DNA of 64,000 nucleotides from Streptococcus cristatus AS 1.3089 (GTDB lineage: Bacteria; Bacillota; Bacilli; Lactobacillales; Streptococcaceae). Positions 8,372 through 16,281 of the stretch are shown here, one piece after another. The notes below the pieces were generated by a model, which was not told where the DNA came from, made no database searches, and saw nothing but the letters and a program-made list of their open reading frames with translations. How positions within the stretch are numbered: the stretch's first letter is position 1; each line of letters opens with the position of its first letter. The DNA lies in assembly GCF_000385925.1 (NCBI RefSeq), contig NC_021175.1, forward strand, positions 1,123,501 to 1,187,500. The letters run 5' to 3'. The position numbers were made by a program, and so were the translations under genes.

Positions 8372-8641
8372 TTAAATAATAGCGTTTTCTTGGTTTCTAA
8401 ATAAACTTCCAACAAAATTCGTATCCAGATTTTGGATCTCGCAAGTCTGGATTTTTTTGATATAGGACTCTTTTGACAGGCTCTCCTTCAGAGAATCCGC
8501 CTGATCTTTTGCCACATAAAGCTGCAAATAACGGTGTTTCTTAGAATGATAAATAATATCTCCAACATGAGCCAGCTTCTTTGCATCGCGATTATAGTAT
8601 AGATGAATGATGAAACCCATTCGTTCCTCTTTTTTAAACAT
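8372..8641 (-). CDS. ylbG: YlbG family protein (UPF0298, DUF2129)
   Basis: 89 aa, the usual length. The core [21 protein letters not shown] and the segment [16 protein letters not shown] are characteristic of this small cytoplasmic family of unknown function. The gene lies between clpP and the liv operon and has its own extended -10 promoter. Two starts are possible: the ATG at 8641 (AGAGG 7 nt upstream) and an ATG seven codons later; streptococcal homologues favour the first. Confidence 0.9.
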   Translation of the reverse strand: MFKKEERMGFIIHLYYNRDAKKLAHVGDIIYHSKKHRYLQLYVAKDQADSLKESLSKESYIKKIQTCEIQNLDTNFVGSLFRNQENAII

Positions 8642-8673
8642 GACAATCCTCTCTGGTCATTTGTACTCTATTG

Positions 8674-8709
8674 ATTATATCAAAAAAAGCCCACAAATGG
8701 GGCATTTTT
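8674..8709 (-). terminator. clpP... ylbG boundary: terminator stem overlapping an extended -10 promoter
   Basis: On the minus strand GCCC and GGGC (8703-8689) pair around CATTTGT and are followed by seven Ts, a good intrinsic terminator for clpP-side read-in. The T run leads straight into TTTGATATAAT, whose TATAAT is at 8679-8674. That is an extended -10 promoter for ylbG. Because clpP ends at 8729, the terminator ends the clpP transcript and the promoter starts ylbG within 30 bp. Confidence 0.75.
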
Positions 8710-8728
8710 TCCTAGTTATAAATGAAAA

Positions 8729-9319
8729 CTAGCTAAGATTATTATTAGCCATGATTTCATCGATGAAACCATATTCCAAGGTTTCTTGAGCACTCATCCA
8801 GTAATCACGTTCGGCATCTGCGTGAATTTGCTCAACCGATTTACCAGAATTATCAGCAAGAATTTGCTCCAAGGTCTTACGAGTCTTGAGCAAATGCTCT
8901 GCTGCAATGGCCATATCTGTTTGCTGAGTACCGCCACCAGTACCACCCATTGGCTGGTGGATCATATACTCTGCGTTTGGAAGCATGAATCGTTTGCCCT
9001 TAGCACCGCTAGAAGCAATGATAGTTCCCATGCTAGCTGCCATTCCCATGACAATCGTCTGCACATCAGACTTAATGAAGTTCATAGTATCTACAATCGC
9101 CAATCCCGCTGACACAGAGCCACCCGGAGTATTAACATAAAGATAGATGTCCTTGGTGCTGTCTTGTGCATCTAGGAAAAGCAATTGCGCAATAACAGAA
9201 TTAGCCATATTGTCCTCAACAGGACCTGTCAGCATGATAATACGGTCTTTTAAAAGGCGTGAGTAAATGTCATAAGAACGCTCACCACGGCTGGTTTGTT
9301 CAATAACTACAGGAATCAT
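8729..9319 (-). CDS. clpP: ATP-dependent Clp protease proteolytic subunit
   Basis: 196 aa from the ATG at 9319. I chose this start over an in-frame ATG at 9337 because AAGGAG lies 9 nt before it and families begin [18 protein letters not shown]. The serine-protease triad is visible: Ser96 in GMAASMG, His121 in YMIHQP and Asp172 in ERDYWMS. ClpP forms a double heptameric chamber that degrades proteins delivered by ClpC, ClpE or ClpX. The gene stands alone behind a CtsR operator. Confidence 0.98.
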   Translation of the reverse strand: MIPVVIEQTSRGERSYDIYSRLLKDRIIMLTGPVEDNMANSVIAQLLFLDAQDSTKDIYLYVNTPGGSVSAGLAIVDTMNFIKSDVQTIVMGMAASMGTIIASSGAKGKRFMLPNAEYMIHQPMGGTGGGTQQTDMAIAAEHLLKTRKTLEQILADNSGKSVEQIHADAERDYWMSAQETLEYGFIDEIMANNNLS

Positions 9320-9351
9320 GAATATTTTCTCCTTCATTCGATCTATTCATT

Positions 9352-9381
9352 ATTATATCTTTTTGGTCAAAAAAGGTCAAA
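9352..9381 (-). promoter_or_regulatory. clpP promoter with CtsR operator
   Basis: On the plus strand GGTCAAA-AAA-GGTCAAA (9365-9381) is an exact CtsR heptad direct repeat. On the minus strand its first half supplies the -35 (TTGACC, 9380-9375), followed by a 17-bp spacer and TATAAT at 9357-9352. CtsR binding would block the promoter until heat or protein-folding stress. Confidence 0.93.
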
Positions 9382-9490
9382 TATTTGCTTTCTCTGTCGG
9401 ATGACAGAAAGCAGCGCTGAGATTATCTTTGGTTTAGAAAGCACAAATCCACCGGTTTGGCAGAACTTTCCTTTTTGTAACTTCTAGCTA

Positions 9491-10120
9491 TTATTTTGTA
9501 CCAAAGAGGCGGTCACCAGCATCTCCGAGACCTGGAACGATGTAGCCGTGCTCATTAAGATGATCATCAAGGGCAGCAGTGAAAATATCTACATCAGGAT
9601 GAGCATCCTGCAAGGCTTTAACACCTTCTGGAGCAGACACTAAGCAGACAAAGGTGATGTTGCTTGCGCCACGTTTCTTCAGAGAATCTACAGCCAAAAT
9701 AGCAGATCCACCCGTAGCCAACATTGGATCGACAACAAAGATTTGACGTTGGTCAATGTCTTCTGGCAATTTTACCAAATATTCAACTGGCTTCAAGGTT
9801 TCTTCGTCACGGTACATTCCAATGTGGCCGACTTTAGCAGCAGGAACCAAGCTCAGGAGACCATCTACCATACCGATACCAGCCCGCAAGATTGGGACAA
9901 TCGCCAATTTTTTCCCTGCAATCTGCTTTTGAACTGTTTTCGTAATTGGTGTTTCAATTTCTACATCTTCAAGTGGTAAATCGCGCAAAACTTCGTATCC
10001 CATCAGCATTGCGATTTCATCTACCAATTCACGAAAAGCTTTAGTAGAGGTATCTGTACGACGCAAGATAGACAATTTATGCTGAATTAGTGGATGAGCA
10101 ATAACTTCAAGTTTTCCCAT
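9491..10120 (-). CDS. upp: Uracil phosphoribosyltransferase
   Basis: 209 aa from the ATG at 10120, the normal length and start ([16 protein letters not shown]). An upstream in-frame ATG at 10141 is rejected because AAGGAAA lies 9 nt before 10120. The PRPP-binding loop is [11 protein letters not shown], and the C-terminal [18 protein letters not shown] uracil-binding segment is complete. The enzyme converts uracil and PRPP to UMP in pyrimidine salvage. It is transcribed alone. I see nothing clear in the 170 bp between it and clpP apart from the CtsR-controlled promoter. Confidence 0.97.
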   Translation of the reverse strand: MGKLEVIAHPLIQHKLSILRRTDTSTKAFRELVDEIAMLMGYEVLRDLPLEDVEIETPITKTVQKQIAGKKLAIVPILRAGIGMVDGLLSLVPAAKVGHIGMYRDEETLKPVEYLVKLPEDIDQRQIFVVDPMLATGGSAILAVDSLKKRGASNITFVCLVSAPEGVKALQDAHPDVDIFTAALDDHLNEHGYIVPGLGDAGDRLFGTK

Positions 10121-10153
10121 GATTGGATTTCCTTCTTTCATTTTATTCTTCTT

Positions 10154-10208
10154 ATTATATCAAAAAAGAAGAAAAAAGGCTTGCAACAAGCAAACCTTTT
10201 CATCTATT
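10154..10208 (-). terminator. ftsY terminator running into the upp promoter
   Basis: On the minus strand AAAGGTTTGC and GCAAGCCTTT pair around TTGTT (one G-T pair) and are followed by a run of Ts, at about 10205-10172. This ends the HAD-HAD-ftsY transcript about 60 bp past ftsY. The T-rich tail leads into TTTTGATATAAT with TATAAT at 10159-10154, an extended -10 promoter for upp. Confidence 0.8.
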
Positions 10209-10264
10209 TTGATTACTTTTTGATAGAAGAGTTTGATTTCAATTTAGGCTTTATTGATAGACTA

Positions 10265-11773
10265 TTACACCAAACCTTCTAGGAGACCTCTCATAAAGTT
10301 CTCAGAGTTAAACTCGCCGATATCGTCAATTTTCTCGCCAAAACCAATCAGCTTCACTGGAATATCCAGTTCCTGACGAATGGCAAGCACAACACCACCG
10401 CGCGCAGTTCCGTCAATCTTAGTCAGGACAATACCTGTCACAGGCGTAATTTTTGAAAATTCTTTGGCCTGAACCAGCGCATTTTGACCAGTGGAAGCAT
10501 CCAAAGCTAGGAAGGTTTCGTGCGGCGCTGCTGGATCCACCCGCTTGATAATGCGACCGATTTTTTCCAGCTCTGCCATGAGATTGTCCTTATTTTGCAA
10601 GCGACCTGCTGTATCAATCATGAGAATATCGACATTTTCAGCCTTGGCCCTTTCTAAACCGTCAAACACGACACTGGCTGGATCGCTCTTTTCTGGACCA
10701 GTCACAACAGGCACATCGACTCGGCGACCCCACTCAGCCAGCTGGGCAACTGCTCCAGCTCGGAAGGTATCTGCTGCCACCAGCATCACTTTTTTACCTT
10801 CTTGCTTGTATTTATAGGCCAATTTACCGATTGAGGTCGTCTTGCCTACGCCATTTACTCCGACAAAGAGCATGACAGTCAAACCGTTTTGGAAATTGAT
10901 TTTTTCATTAAAGCGGCCATCTTTCTCATAGATATCGACCAATTTTTCAATGATTAGTTGGCGCAAGGCTTCTGGTTTCTTAGCATTTTCCAGGCGTGCT
11001 TCATAGCGCAAGTCCTCAGTTAGATTGGAAGCTACCTGCACACCGACATCACTGGTAATCAGCAATTCTTCCAAGTCTTCAAAGAAATCTTCGTCAACTG
11101 AGCGGAAATTAGCAAAGAAGGCATTGAGACGAGCACCAAAGCCAGTCCGCGTCTTTTTTAGACTGCGGTCATACTTGTCTTGAACACTCTCTTCTTGGTA
11201 TTCAGTAGAACTCTCAGATGTTTCTGCGGGAGTCAGTTCTTCCTCTGCCTCTTCTCCATACTCGGTCGAGTCTACTTTTGAAGAAGTGCTTGCTTCCTGC
11301 TCACTAGATACTTCTTGCTCTGATTCGTAGTTAATTTGCTCTCTCGCTGCAGCCAAACGTTCCTGTAATTCTTGGTAATAATCTCTGCTTTCAGTCGCCG
11401 CTTCTGATTCGCTACTACTTTCCAACGCTTGATTTGCTGAAGTTTCAGACTGCTCTTCTGCCTCAGCCAAAACTTGTTCAGGACTTTCCTCGTCTTCAAG
11501 CACTGGTTCAGATAAGTCAGCTTGTTGAGTAGTTGGGGCAAATTCCTGCTCAGAAATTGCTGAATCTGTAGACTCTATCTTCTCTTCTAACACAAACTCT
11601 ACTTCCTGAGTTTCCGCTGTTTCTTCATTGGAAGCAGCAAGAGGCTGGGATTCTGCCTCAAATGGGACTTCAGTCTCTGTAGTCTGATAACTCTCCTCTG
11701 CCTGCTCCTCTAACTGGGGCTTTTCTTCAAGTTCCTCTTTTTTACGTCCAAAAAGACGGTCAAATAATCCCAT
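10265..11773 (-). CDS. ftsY: Signal recognition particle receptor FtsY
   Basis: 502 aa, longer than most because of an acidic low-complexity N-terminal domain (residues about 12-205) rich in Glu, Gln and Ser. A basic start MGLFDRLFGRKK can bind membrane. The NG GTPase domain starts near residue 215: P-loop GVNGVGKTTSIGKLA, DTFRAGAVAQLAEW, DTAGRLQNKDNLMAEL, and TKIDGTARGGV. It docks SRP-bound ribosomes at the membrane. It is last in the HAD-HAD-ftsY operon, 3 bp after the previous gene. Acidic A-domain length varies widely between species. Confidence 0.97.
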   Translation of the reverse strand: MGLFDRLFGRKKEELEEKPQLEEQAEESYQTTETEVPFEAESQPLAASNEETAETQEVEFVLEEKIESTDSAISEQEFAPTTQQADLSEPVLEDEESPEQVLAEAEEQSETSANQALESSSESEAATESRDYYQELQERLAAAREQINYESEQEVSSEQEASTSSKVDSTEYGEEAEEELTPAETSESSTEYQEESVQDKYDRSLKKTRTGFGARLNAFFANFRSVDEDFFEDLEELLITSDVGVQVASNLTEDLRYEARLENAKKPEALRQLIIEKLVDIYEKDGRFNEKINFQNGLTVMLFVGVNGVGKTTSIGKLAYKYKQEGKKVMLVAADTFRAGAVAQLAEWGRRVDVPVVTGPEKSDPASVVFDGLERAKAENVDILMIDTAGRLQNKDNLMAELEKIGRIIKRVDPAAPHETFLALDASTGQNALVQAKEFSKITPVTGIVLTKIDGTARGGVVLAIRQELDIPVKLIGFGEKIDDIGEFNSENFMRGLLEGLV

Positions 11774-11776
11774 TCT

Positions 11777-12595
11777 TTAGTTCTCCTTCAATACATATTT
11801 CCGAATGGCCCAAGCAACTGCATCTTCATCATTGGTCATCGGAGTGACAACTTCTGCGACTTCCTTGACTTCTGGCACAGCATTTTGCATGGCAACTCCT
11901 AGCCCAGCCCAAGCAATCATTGACAGATCATTGGCTTCGTCACCGCAGGCCATAACTTGGCTTTTATCAATTCCCAAGTGGGCAATCAGTTTCTCCAAAC
12001 CAGTCGCCTTGTGGACATTTTTCGGTGACCATTCCAGCAGCATTTCCCGTGATTTGAAAATCTCATACTGGTCAAACAGTTCGGGCGCAATATGAGGAAT
12101 GGCTGCATCCAGCGGTTCCTGAGCAAAGGCTGTGACGCACTTATTGTAGGTAATTTGGCTAGAAAGGTCTTCAAAAGCAATGGATTCAAAGTTCAGAGCT
12201 GGATTAAACTCCGCATAGAGCGATACTTGGTCTGATTGAATCTGATAAACCAAGCCCCCATCAATCGCATCCAGAGGCAGACCCAATTTCTCAGTCTCTT
12301 CATAAATTCTAGCTACATCATCGTAGGCAAAAACTGTTTTATCCAAAATTTCGCCTGTATTGCGCTGAACTAGACCACCATTAAAGGTAATGGTGTATTC
12401 ATCTGCCTGACCATCAGTGCCCAGCTCATGCAGGAAAAATTCCATAGCCTTAAGCGGACGCCCTGTGGTCAATACAACTTTGACACCTTGCTGCTGAGCC
12501 GCTTTGAGCGCTGCCAGATTCCCTTGAGAAATCTTTTTATCCGTAGTCAAAAGCGTCCCGTCCAAGTCCAAAGCGATCAATTTAATATCAGCCAT
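11777..12595 (-). CDS. Cof-type HAD-IIB sugar phosphatase
   Basis: 272 aa. Motif I LIALDLDGTLL has the nucleophile Asp and the acid/base Asp two residues later. Motif II is LTTGRPLKA, and the metal-binding motif is GDEANDLSMIAW near residue 215. The C2 cap lies between. These cytoplasmic enzymes hydrolyse sugar phosphates or FMN-type substrates; the substrate cannot be read from sequence. Its ATG overlaps the stop of the upstream HAD gene (TAATG), so the pair is coupled. Homologues sit between smc and ftsY in S. pneumoniae. Confidence 0.93.
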   Translation of the reverse strand: MADIKLIALDLDGTLLTTDKKISQGNLAALKAAQQQGVKVVLTTGRPLKAMEFFLHELGTDGQADEYTITFNGGLVQRNTGEILDKTVFAYDDVARIYEETEKLGLPLDAIDGGLVYQIQSDQVSLYAEFNPALNFESIAFEDLSSQITYNKCVTAFAQEPLDAAIPHIAPELFDQYEIFKSREMLLEWSPKNVHKATGLEKLIAHLGIDKSQVMACGDEANDLSMIAWAGLGVAMQNAVPEVKEVAEVVTPMTNDEDAVAWAIRKYVLKEN

Positions 12596-13386
12596 TATAA
12601 GCCCTCCATGTAGGTCATAACAGATTGGGCCGCATGGTGGCCAATCACTTCTTTCGCAACTGCCAAAATTTCCGGCCGTGCATTTTCTGGTGCAATCGGG
12701 TGCCCCACCACCTGCATCATATGCAGGTCATTGAGGTTATCGCCAAAAGCCATGACCTGGTCCATTTCTAGGCCTAGCTTCTTAGCTAGCTCGACAAGAG
12801 CCACGCCTTTATCCACATAGTCCAGCACGATATCAATCGACTTATAGCCTGTTGTCATCGCCTTGACACCTGCGACATTTTCATTGACCCAGGCTTCGCC
12901 GTCGGCCACTGTTTCTTCGCTGAAATTGGTCGTGAATTTAAAAATCTCGTCTGTAATCTCACTAAAATCAGCAACTTTTTGGATATTTTCATTATAATTA
13001 GCGCTGAAAGAGAGATAAGTCGGATCTACTGTCTCTAGCACATAACAGCCTTTTTTCCCTGTCAGAAGCAACTCATTGATATTGACAAAAGGCGACTCCT
13101 TAAGCTTGTCAAATACCTTTAGATAAAATTCTCTTGGCATGGTTGCTTCGTATAGATCTTTTCCTTGAAACTCTACTAGGCTACCATTTTCTGCGATAAA
13201 GATAATATCATCCCGAACTTCATGAAAGAGCTTCTCAAGAGAGAGAATCCCTCGACCACTGGCAACAGCAAAGTAGATGCCCTTTTCTCTAAACTGAGCT
13301 AGCAGGTGCTTGAGCCGCTCCATATCAAACTGACCCTTGTCATCTAAAAAAGTCCCGTCCATATCTGTGGCAATGAGTCTTATCAT
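12595..13386 (-). CDS. Cof-type HAD-IIB phosphatase
   Basis: 263 aa from the ATG at 13386, chosen because AAGGAGATAATTGT precedes it and the family motif follows at once (MIRLIATDMDGTFLDD). An 18-codon longer version lacks a ribosome-binding site. Motif II is VASGRG and the metal site is GDNLNDLHMMQ. Substrate unknown. It overlaps the next HAD gene by one base. In related streptococci this gene directly follows smc; here about 2.9 kb of extra DNA intervenes. Confidence 0.92.
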   Translation of the reverse strand: MIRLIATDMDGTFLDDKGQFDMERLKHLLAQFREKGIYFAVASGRGILSLEKLFHEVRDDIIFIAENGSLVEFQGKDLYEATMPREFYLKVFDKLKESPFVNINELLLTGKKGCYVLETVDPTYLSFSANYNENIQKVADFSEITDEIFKFTTNFSEETVADGEAWVNENVAGVKAMTTGYKSIDIVLDYVDKGVALVELAKKLGLEMDQVMAFGDNLNDLHMMQVVGHPIAPENARPEILAVAKEVIGHHAAQSVMTYMEGL

Positions 13387-13529
13387 ACAATTATCTCCTT
13401 TTTGAATTAGGGGTGTGCAAAGGGCATTTAGGGTATGCATCTTTTAAGGATTTAGGCAACCCCCATCATTTCTCATCTCTGTTAATCCTTTATATTATAT
13501 CATAAAACTAACACTTCATTCCACAGATG

Positions 13530-13569
13530 AAAAACAGTCAGATCATATTTCTATGACCTGACCGTTTTT
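13530..13569 (-). terminator. Strong intrinsic terminator at the edge of the inserted region
   Basis: The minus strand can form an 18-bp stem (two G-U pairs) with a 4-nt loop, ending in five Us. It lies about 75 bp past the reading frame that follows the tadA fragment. It would end any transcript leaving the inserted segment before the HAD genes. Confidence 0.85.
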
Positions 13570-13642
13570 GATATTGTTTATACTATATCTATTTACTTTT
13601 TATTTTATAAAATAACATCACATAAACTTTTTATATATTTAG

Positions 13643-13713
13643 TTATCCTAAATTCAATTTATGTTTTGCTATTTGGCAAATACGTTCTGGCGAAGCGTGG
13701 TCTACAAACTGAC
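13643..13713 (-). other. Unassigned open frame abutting the tadA break
   Basis: In a frame other than that of tadA, the 23 codons after the break read LLSQFVDHASPERICQIAKH and end ...KLNLG-stop at 13645-13643, 75 bp before a strong terminator. The composition looks protein-like and could be the C-terminus of a resident gene cut by the insertion. I cannot name it. Confidence 0.3.
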
Positions 13714-13944
13714 TTAGCAGTCTTCGAGTCGCCAGCTTCCAAGGTGTTGGTTTGCCTGGCGAATGGCTTTGATTTCGGCGTGCAGCGTGGCGTCTTGTTC
13801 CTTTTCACGTAAGTTATGACCACGCCCAATAATTTCACCATTCAAGACCACGACAGCCCCGATTGGCACTTCCGCTTGGTCATAGGCTTTCTGCGCTTCC
13901 TTCAACGCTTCCCTCATAAAGAATTCTTTTTCATGAAGTTCCAT
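13714..13944 (-). pseudogene. tadA: tadA fragment (tRNA adenosine deaminase, N-terminal 76 residues)
   Basis: The frame begins MELHEKEFFMREALKEAQKA and contains EVPIGAVVV, GRGHNL and the zinc/catalytic HAEIKAI motif of TadA. It stops right after GSWRLEDC, where intact TadA continues with the PCxxC zinc ligands. About half the protein is missing, so no deaminase activity is expected; the cell must carry an intact copy elsewhere because TadA is essential. The start is 4 bp after the upstream membrane-protein gene, suggesting that both came together from another genome. Confidence 0.85.
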
Positions 13945-13948
13945 GTTC

Positions 13949-15247
13949 TTACTGATAGACGCGCTTCGTCACGACTAGACTATGCGGTCTCTCAAACTCC
14001 TTATCTAAGTAATCTTGGTACGTTCCTGGTGAAATAAATCCTCGGGCGCTTAAAATATCGGTGCCTGCTGTCCCGACAATCGTATCGGCTAGCAATACAC
14101 AGTTGGTACTCATCACAAAATACGTCTTGAATTTTGAAGAGGTAAATTTATACAAGAGTGCATCTGCTTCTTGTTTGAGCTTGTAGGCATACATTGGTTC
14201 TTCTTTGTCGATTCCAGGATGCTTAGGTTTCACCATTTTCGGTGGATCCCAAGGCACTGTCAGCGACATCAATTTGGCGATTTCCTTATCGATGGCCGCG
14301 AGTTGTTCTGGAGACAAGGCAAGACCATATCCCAGTAGGGTCTTATGATTTTCGCGTTTACAAAATTCGATGTATTTTTCACGGTCGGCACTGAAAAGTA
14401 CCCCGTCCCCCATCGTTCCAAAGAGGCGCTCCGAATTCGTATCGTAGTTTCCGAATGAAATAATGCGGCCCTTATAACACAGGTCGACATGCCCGATGGC
14501 TCCAAACCCGTCTTTTGTGACATGAATAAACATCTCTAAGTTTGGTTCTGCATTTTCTTTGGCACGGTCGTAAATTTCTGAAGCCGTTTCGCCTTCTCCA
14601 AGTTCCAACGCATCATTAATTTTTTGTAAGGTTACTCGAGGAATCAGTGCAGCAAATACAAGCGGCATCCCACGACGCAAGCGTCTGCGAAGGACTTTCT
14701 TTCCAACTTCGGCCTCGAAGAACCAGCCGTCCCGAATATTGCTAATCCCATACCCGATAAAATAGAGCGAAAGGAAGAACATTTGCAAATTGCCGTCGCC
14801 CCCAAGAGAAATTAAAGTGGCTACCCCGACAACTGAAAGCCAAATGGTATCAAAGAGCAAGCGAAATCGCGGGCGAATATCATCTTTGACATAAATATAG
14901 TATGTCACACCACTAATTCCCGCCTTCATCACTTCATTGAGTCCCATCAAGATGCTTACAATCGCAATCGGCAATGACAGGAAGAATTGATTTCCTGCTA
15001 AAAATCCGTAAAGGGAAAATTTCCCTATATTCAGCCATAACGGGTCTTTAGATGCCGCTTTACTAAACCAACGGAATAAGAAATTCCATAGTTCACGGGC
15101 CCATAAGAATGTTAAAAACAGACGTAACATCAATTCTGGGAAGCTTGGTCCGAATATAAGGAGCAATATCCCAGCAACAAGGAACGCAATCCCTTCAAAG
15201 AGGAGCTTTTTCCCCGTAATCCCTAAGTCGCTAATTTTCTTCATCAA
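13949..15247 (-). CDS. Membrane protein with a C-terminal papain-like (YiiX/NlpC-type) domain, foreign-looking
   Basis: 432 aa. Residues about 1-180 are hydrophobic, with roughly six membrane spans arranged like HdeD/DUF308 proteins (GKKLLFEGIAFLVAGILLLI, LPIAIVSILMGLNEVMKAG). Residues about 225-430 are soluble and carry GAIGHVDLCYKGRIISFGNY and, later, MSTNCVLLADTIVG. That order (His first, Cys later) suits a circularly permuted papain fold as in YiiX/DUF830. Its job is unknown; cell-wall or lipid hydrolysis are possibilities. It is the only intact gene between two truncated ones (tadA, AI-2E permease). No homologue is expected at this site in streptococci. Confidence 0.65.
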   Translation of the reverse strand: MMKKISDLGITGKKLLFEGIAFLVAGILLLIFGPSFPELMLRLFLTFLWARELWNFLFRWFSKAASKDPLWLNIGKFSLYGFLAGNQFFLSLPIAIVSILMGLNEVMKAGISGVTYYIYVKDDIRPRFRLLFDTIWLSVVGVATLISLGGDGNLQMFFLSLYFIGYGISNIRDGWFFEAEVGKKVLRRRLRRGMPLVFAALIPRVTLQKINDALELGEGETASEIYDRAKENAEPNLEMFIHVTKDGFGAIGHVDLCYKGRIISFGNYDTNSERLFGTMGDGVLFSADREKYIEFCKRENHKTLLGYGLALSPEQLAAIDKEIAKLMSLTVPWDPPKMVKPKHPGIDKEEPMYAYKLKQEADALLYKFTSSKFKTYFVMSTNCVLLADTIVGTAGTDILSARGFISPGTYQDYLDKEFERPHSLVVTKRVYQ

Positions 15248-15937
15248 TAATACCTCCTACAGCTACCACTGGAGCAGCTTGTTCATGTTTCTCCATCCAT
15301 TCTTTCACGAGACGGTAAATCACGGCAAAGATTGGTGTGAAGAAAATCATTCCTACTAAACCAAAGAGATTTCCACCGATTAACGTAGTAGCAAGGGTTA
15401 GAGCCGTTGGCAACCCTACGGAACTGCCGACAACCCTAGGATAGACGACATTGCCTTCCACTGTTTGAACGACCATAAAGACGACAACCGAAATGAGTGC
15501 TTGAATTGGGCTTTCTGTAAAGATGAAGAGCATTACGATTCCGCACGCCATAAACGGCCCGATATTCGGAATGAACGAGAATACTCCGGCCAGCACCCCA
15601 ACAAGTCCTGCATATGGCAACCCTACAAGAGAGTATGCGGCAAAAATCATAACCCCAACAATTCCCGCCTCGATGATTTGACTCATCAAGAAACGGTCAT
15701 ACGTATCCACGATGACTTCCCCGACATAAGAATGTGCTCAATTTTGTCTTTTAGCAACACCACATTGAGAATGCGAAGCGTTAAACGTGCGAGTATTTCC
15801 TTACTTACGAGAATATTAATCATGAAGAAAATCCCCATAATCACAGAGAACACATTTGAGAAGAGCCTATAATATTCGTTGTAAATCCGCCAAGGAATGT
15901 AATGACAGACGATATACGCTTTTGTATTATCTATAAC
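15231..15937 (-). pseudogene. AI-2E family permease, 5'-truncated and frameshifted
   Basis: Codons from 15710 down to 15231 encode the C-terminal half of an AI-2E/PerM family permease (FSFIPNIGPFMACGI, GNVVYPRVVGSSVGLPTALT, LVGMIFFTPIFAVIYRLV). The frame stays open upstream to about 15865 (LFSNVFSVIMGIFF...). There the sensible protein jumps to another frame (SVITFLGGFTTNIIG), showing a frameshift, and both frames hit stops by 15938. The N-terminal half is absent. The 3' end overlaps the next gene by 17 bp. It marks one edge of the inserted DNA. Confidence 0.8.
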
Positions 15938-16004
15938 CTAGTTTATTTCCATCAACATACCTGTGCCTTCAAATTATTTTTTATTTATTATCCTCATTAT
16001 ACCA
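15938..16004 (-). promoter_or_regulatory. Orphan promoter and start codon at the insert edge
   Basis: TGGTATAAT on the minus strand (TATAAT at 16001-15996) is an extended -10. About 40 bp downstream an ATG at 15958 opens a frame MLMEIN that stops at once at 15938. This looks like the promoter and first codons of a resident gene whose body was replaced by the AI-2E fragment. The remaining gap to smc (16005-16281) holds only the smc terminator. Confidence 0.4.
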
Positions 16005-16184
16005 AGAATTCTCACAATTTACTATAACTCCTACTTTCTATTGACGAAAGAAATGTTATTATGCAGTTATACTGCCTCAAGATGATTGACTTTCGAAACA
16101 TGCAATTTAACGTTTAACAAATCAAGGGTGTCTCCATAGAATCAAAGTATTTCTGATACCCATTTCCTTCTATCTATAGACAGT

Positions 16185-16220
16185 AAAAAGCCTTGAAACA
16201 ACTTATTCAAAGGCTTTCTT
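16185..16220 (-). terminator. smc terminator
   Basis: On the minus strand AAAGCCTTTGAA pairs with TTCAAGGCTTT (one bulge) around TAAGTTGT and is followed by Ts. It lies about 60 bp after smc. It would separate smc from the HAD-ftsY genes that are part of the same cluster in relatives. Confidence 0.75.
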
Positions 16221-16281
16221 AGTATTCTATTGTATCAATTACCTTATTCCGATTTCTGTTGCTACTAATTTTATACTCATA

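Noticed and set aside
9320..9337. Longer N-terminus for clpP from 9337
   Set aside because: The Shine-Dalgarno lies between 9337 and 9319, and the family starts at MIPVVIEQ.
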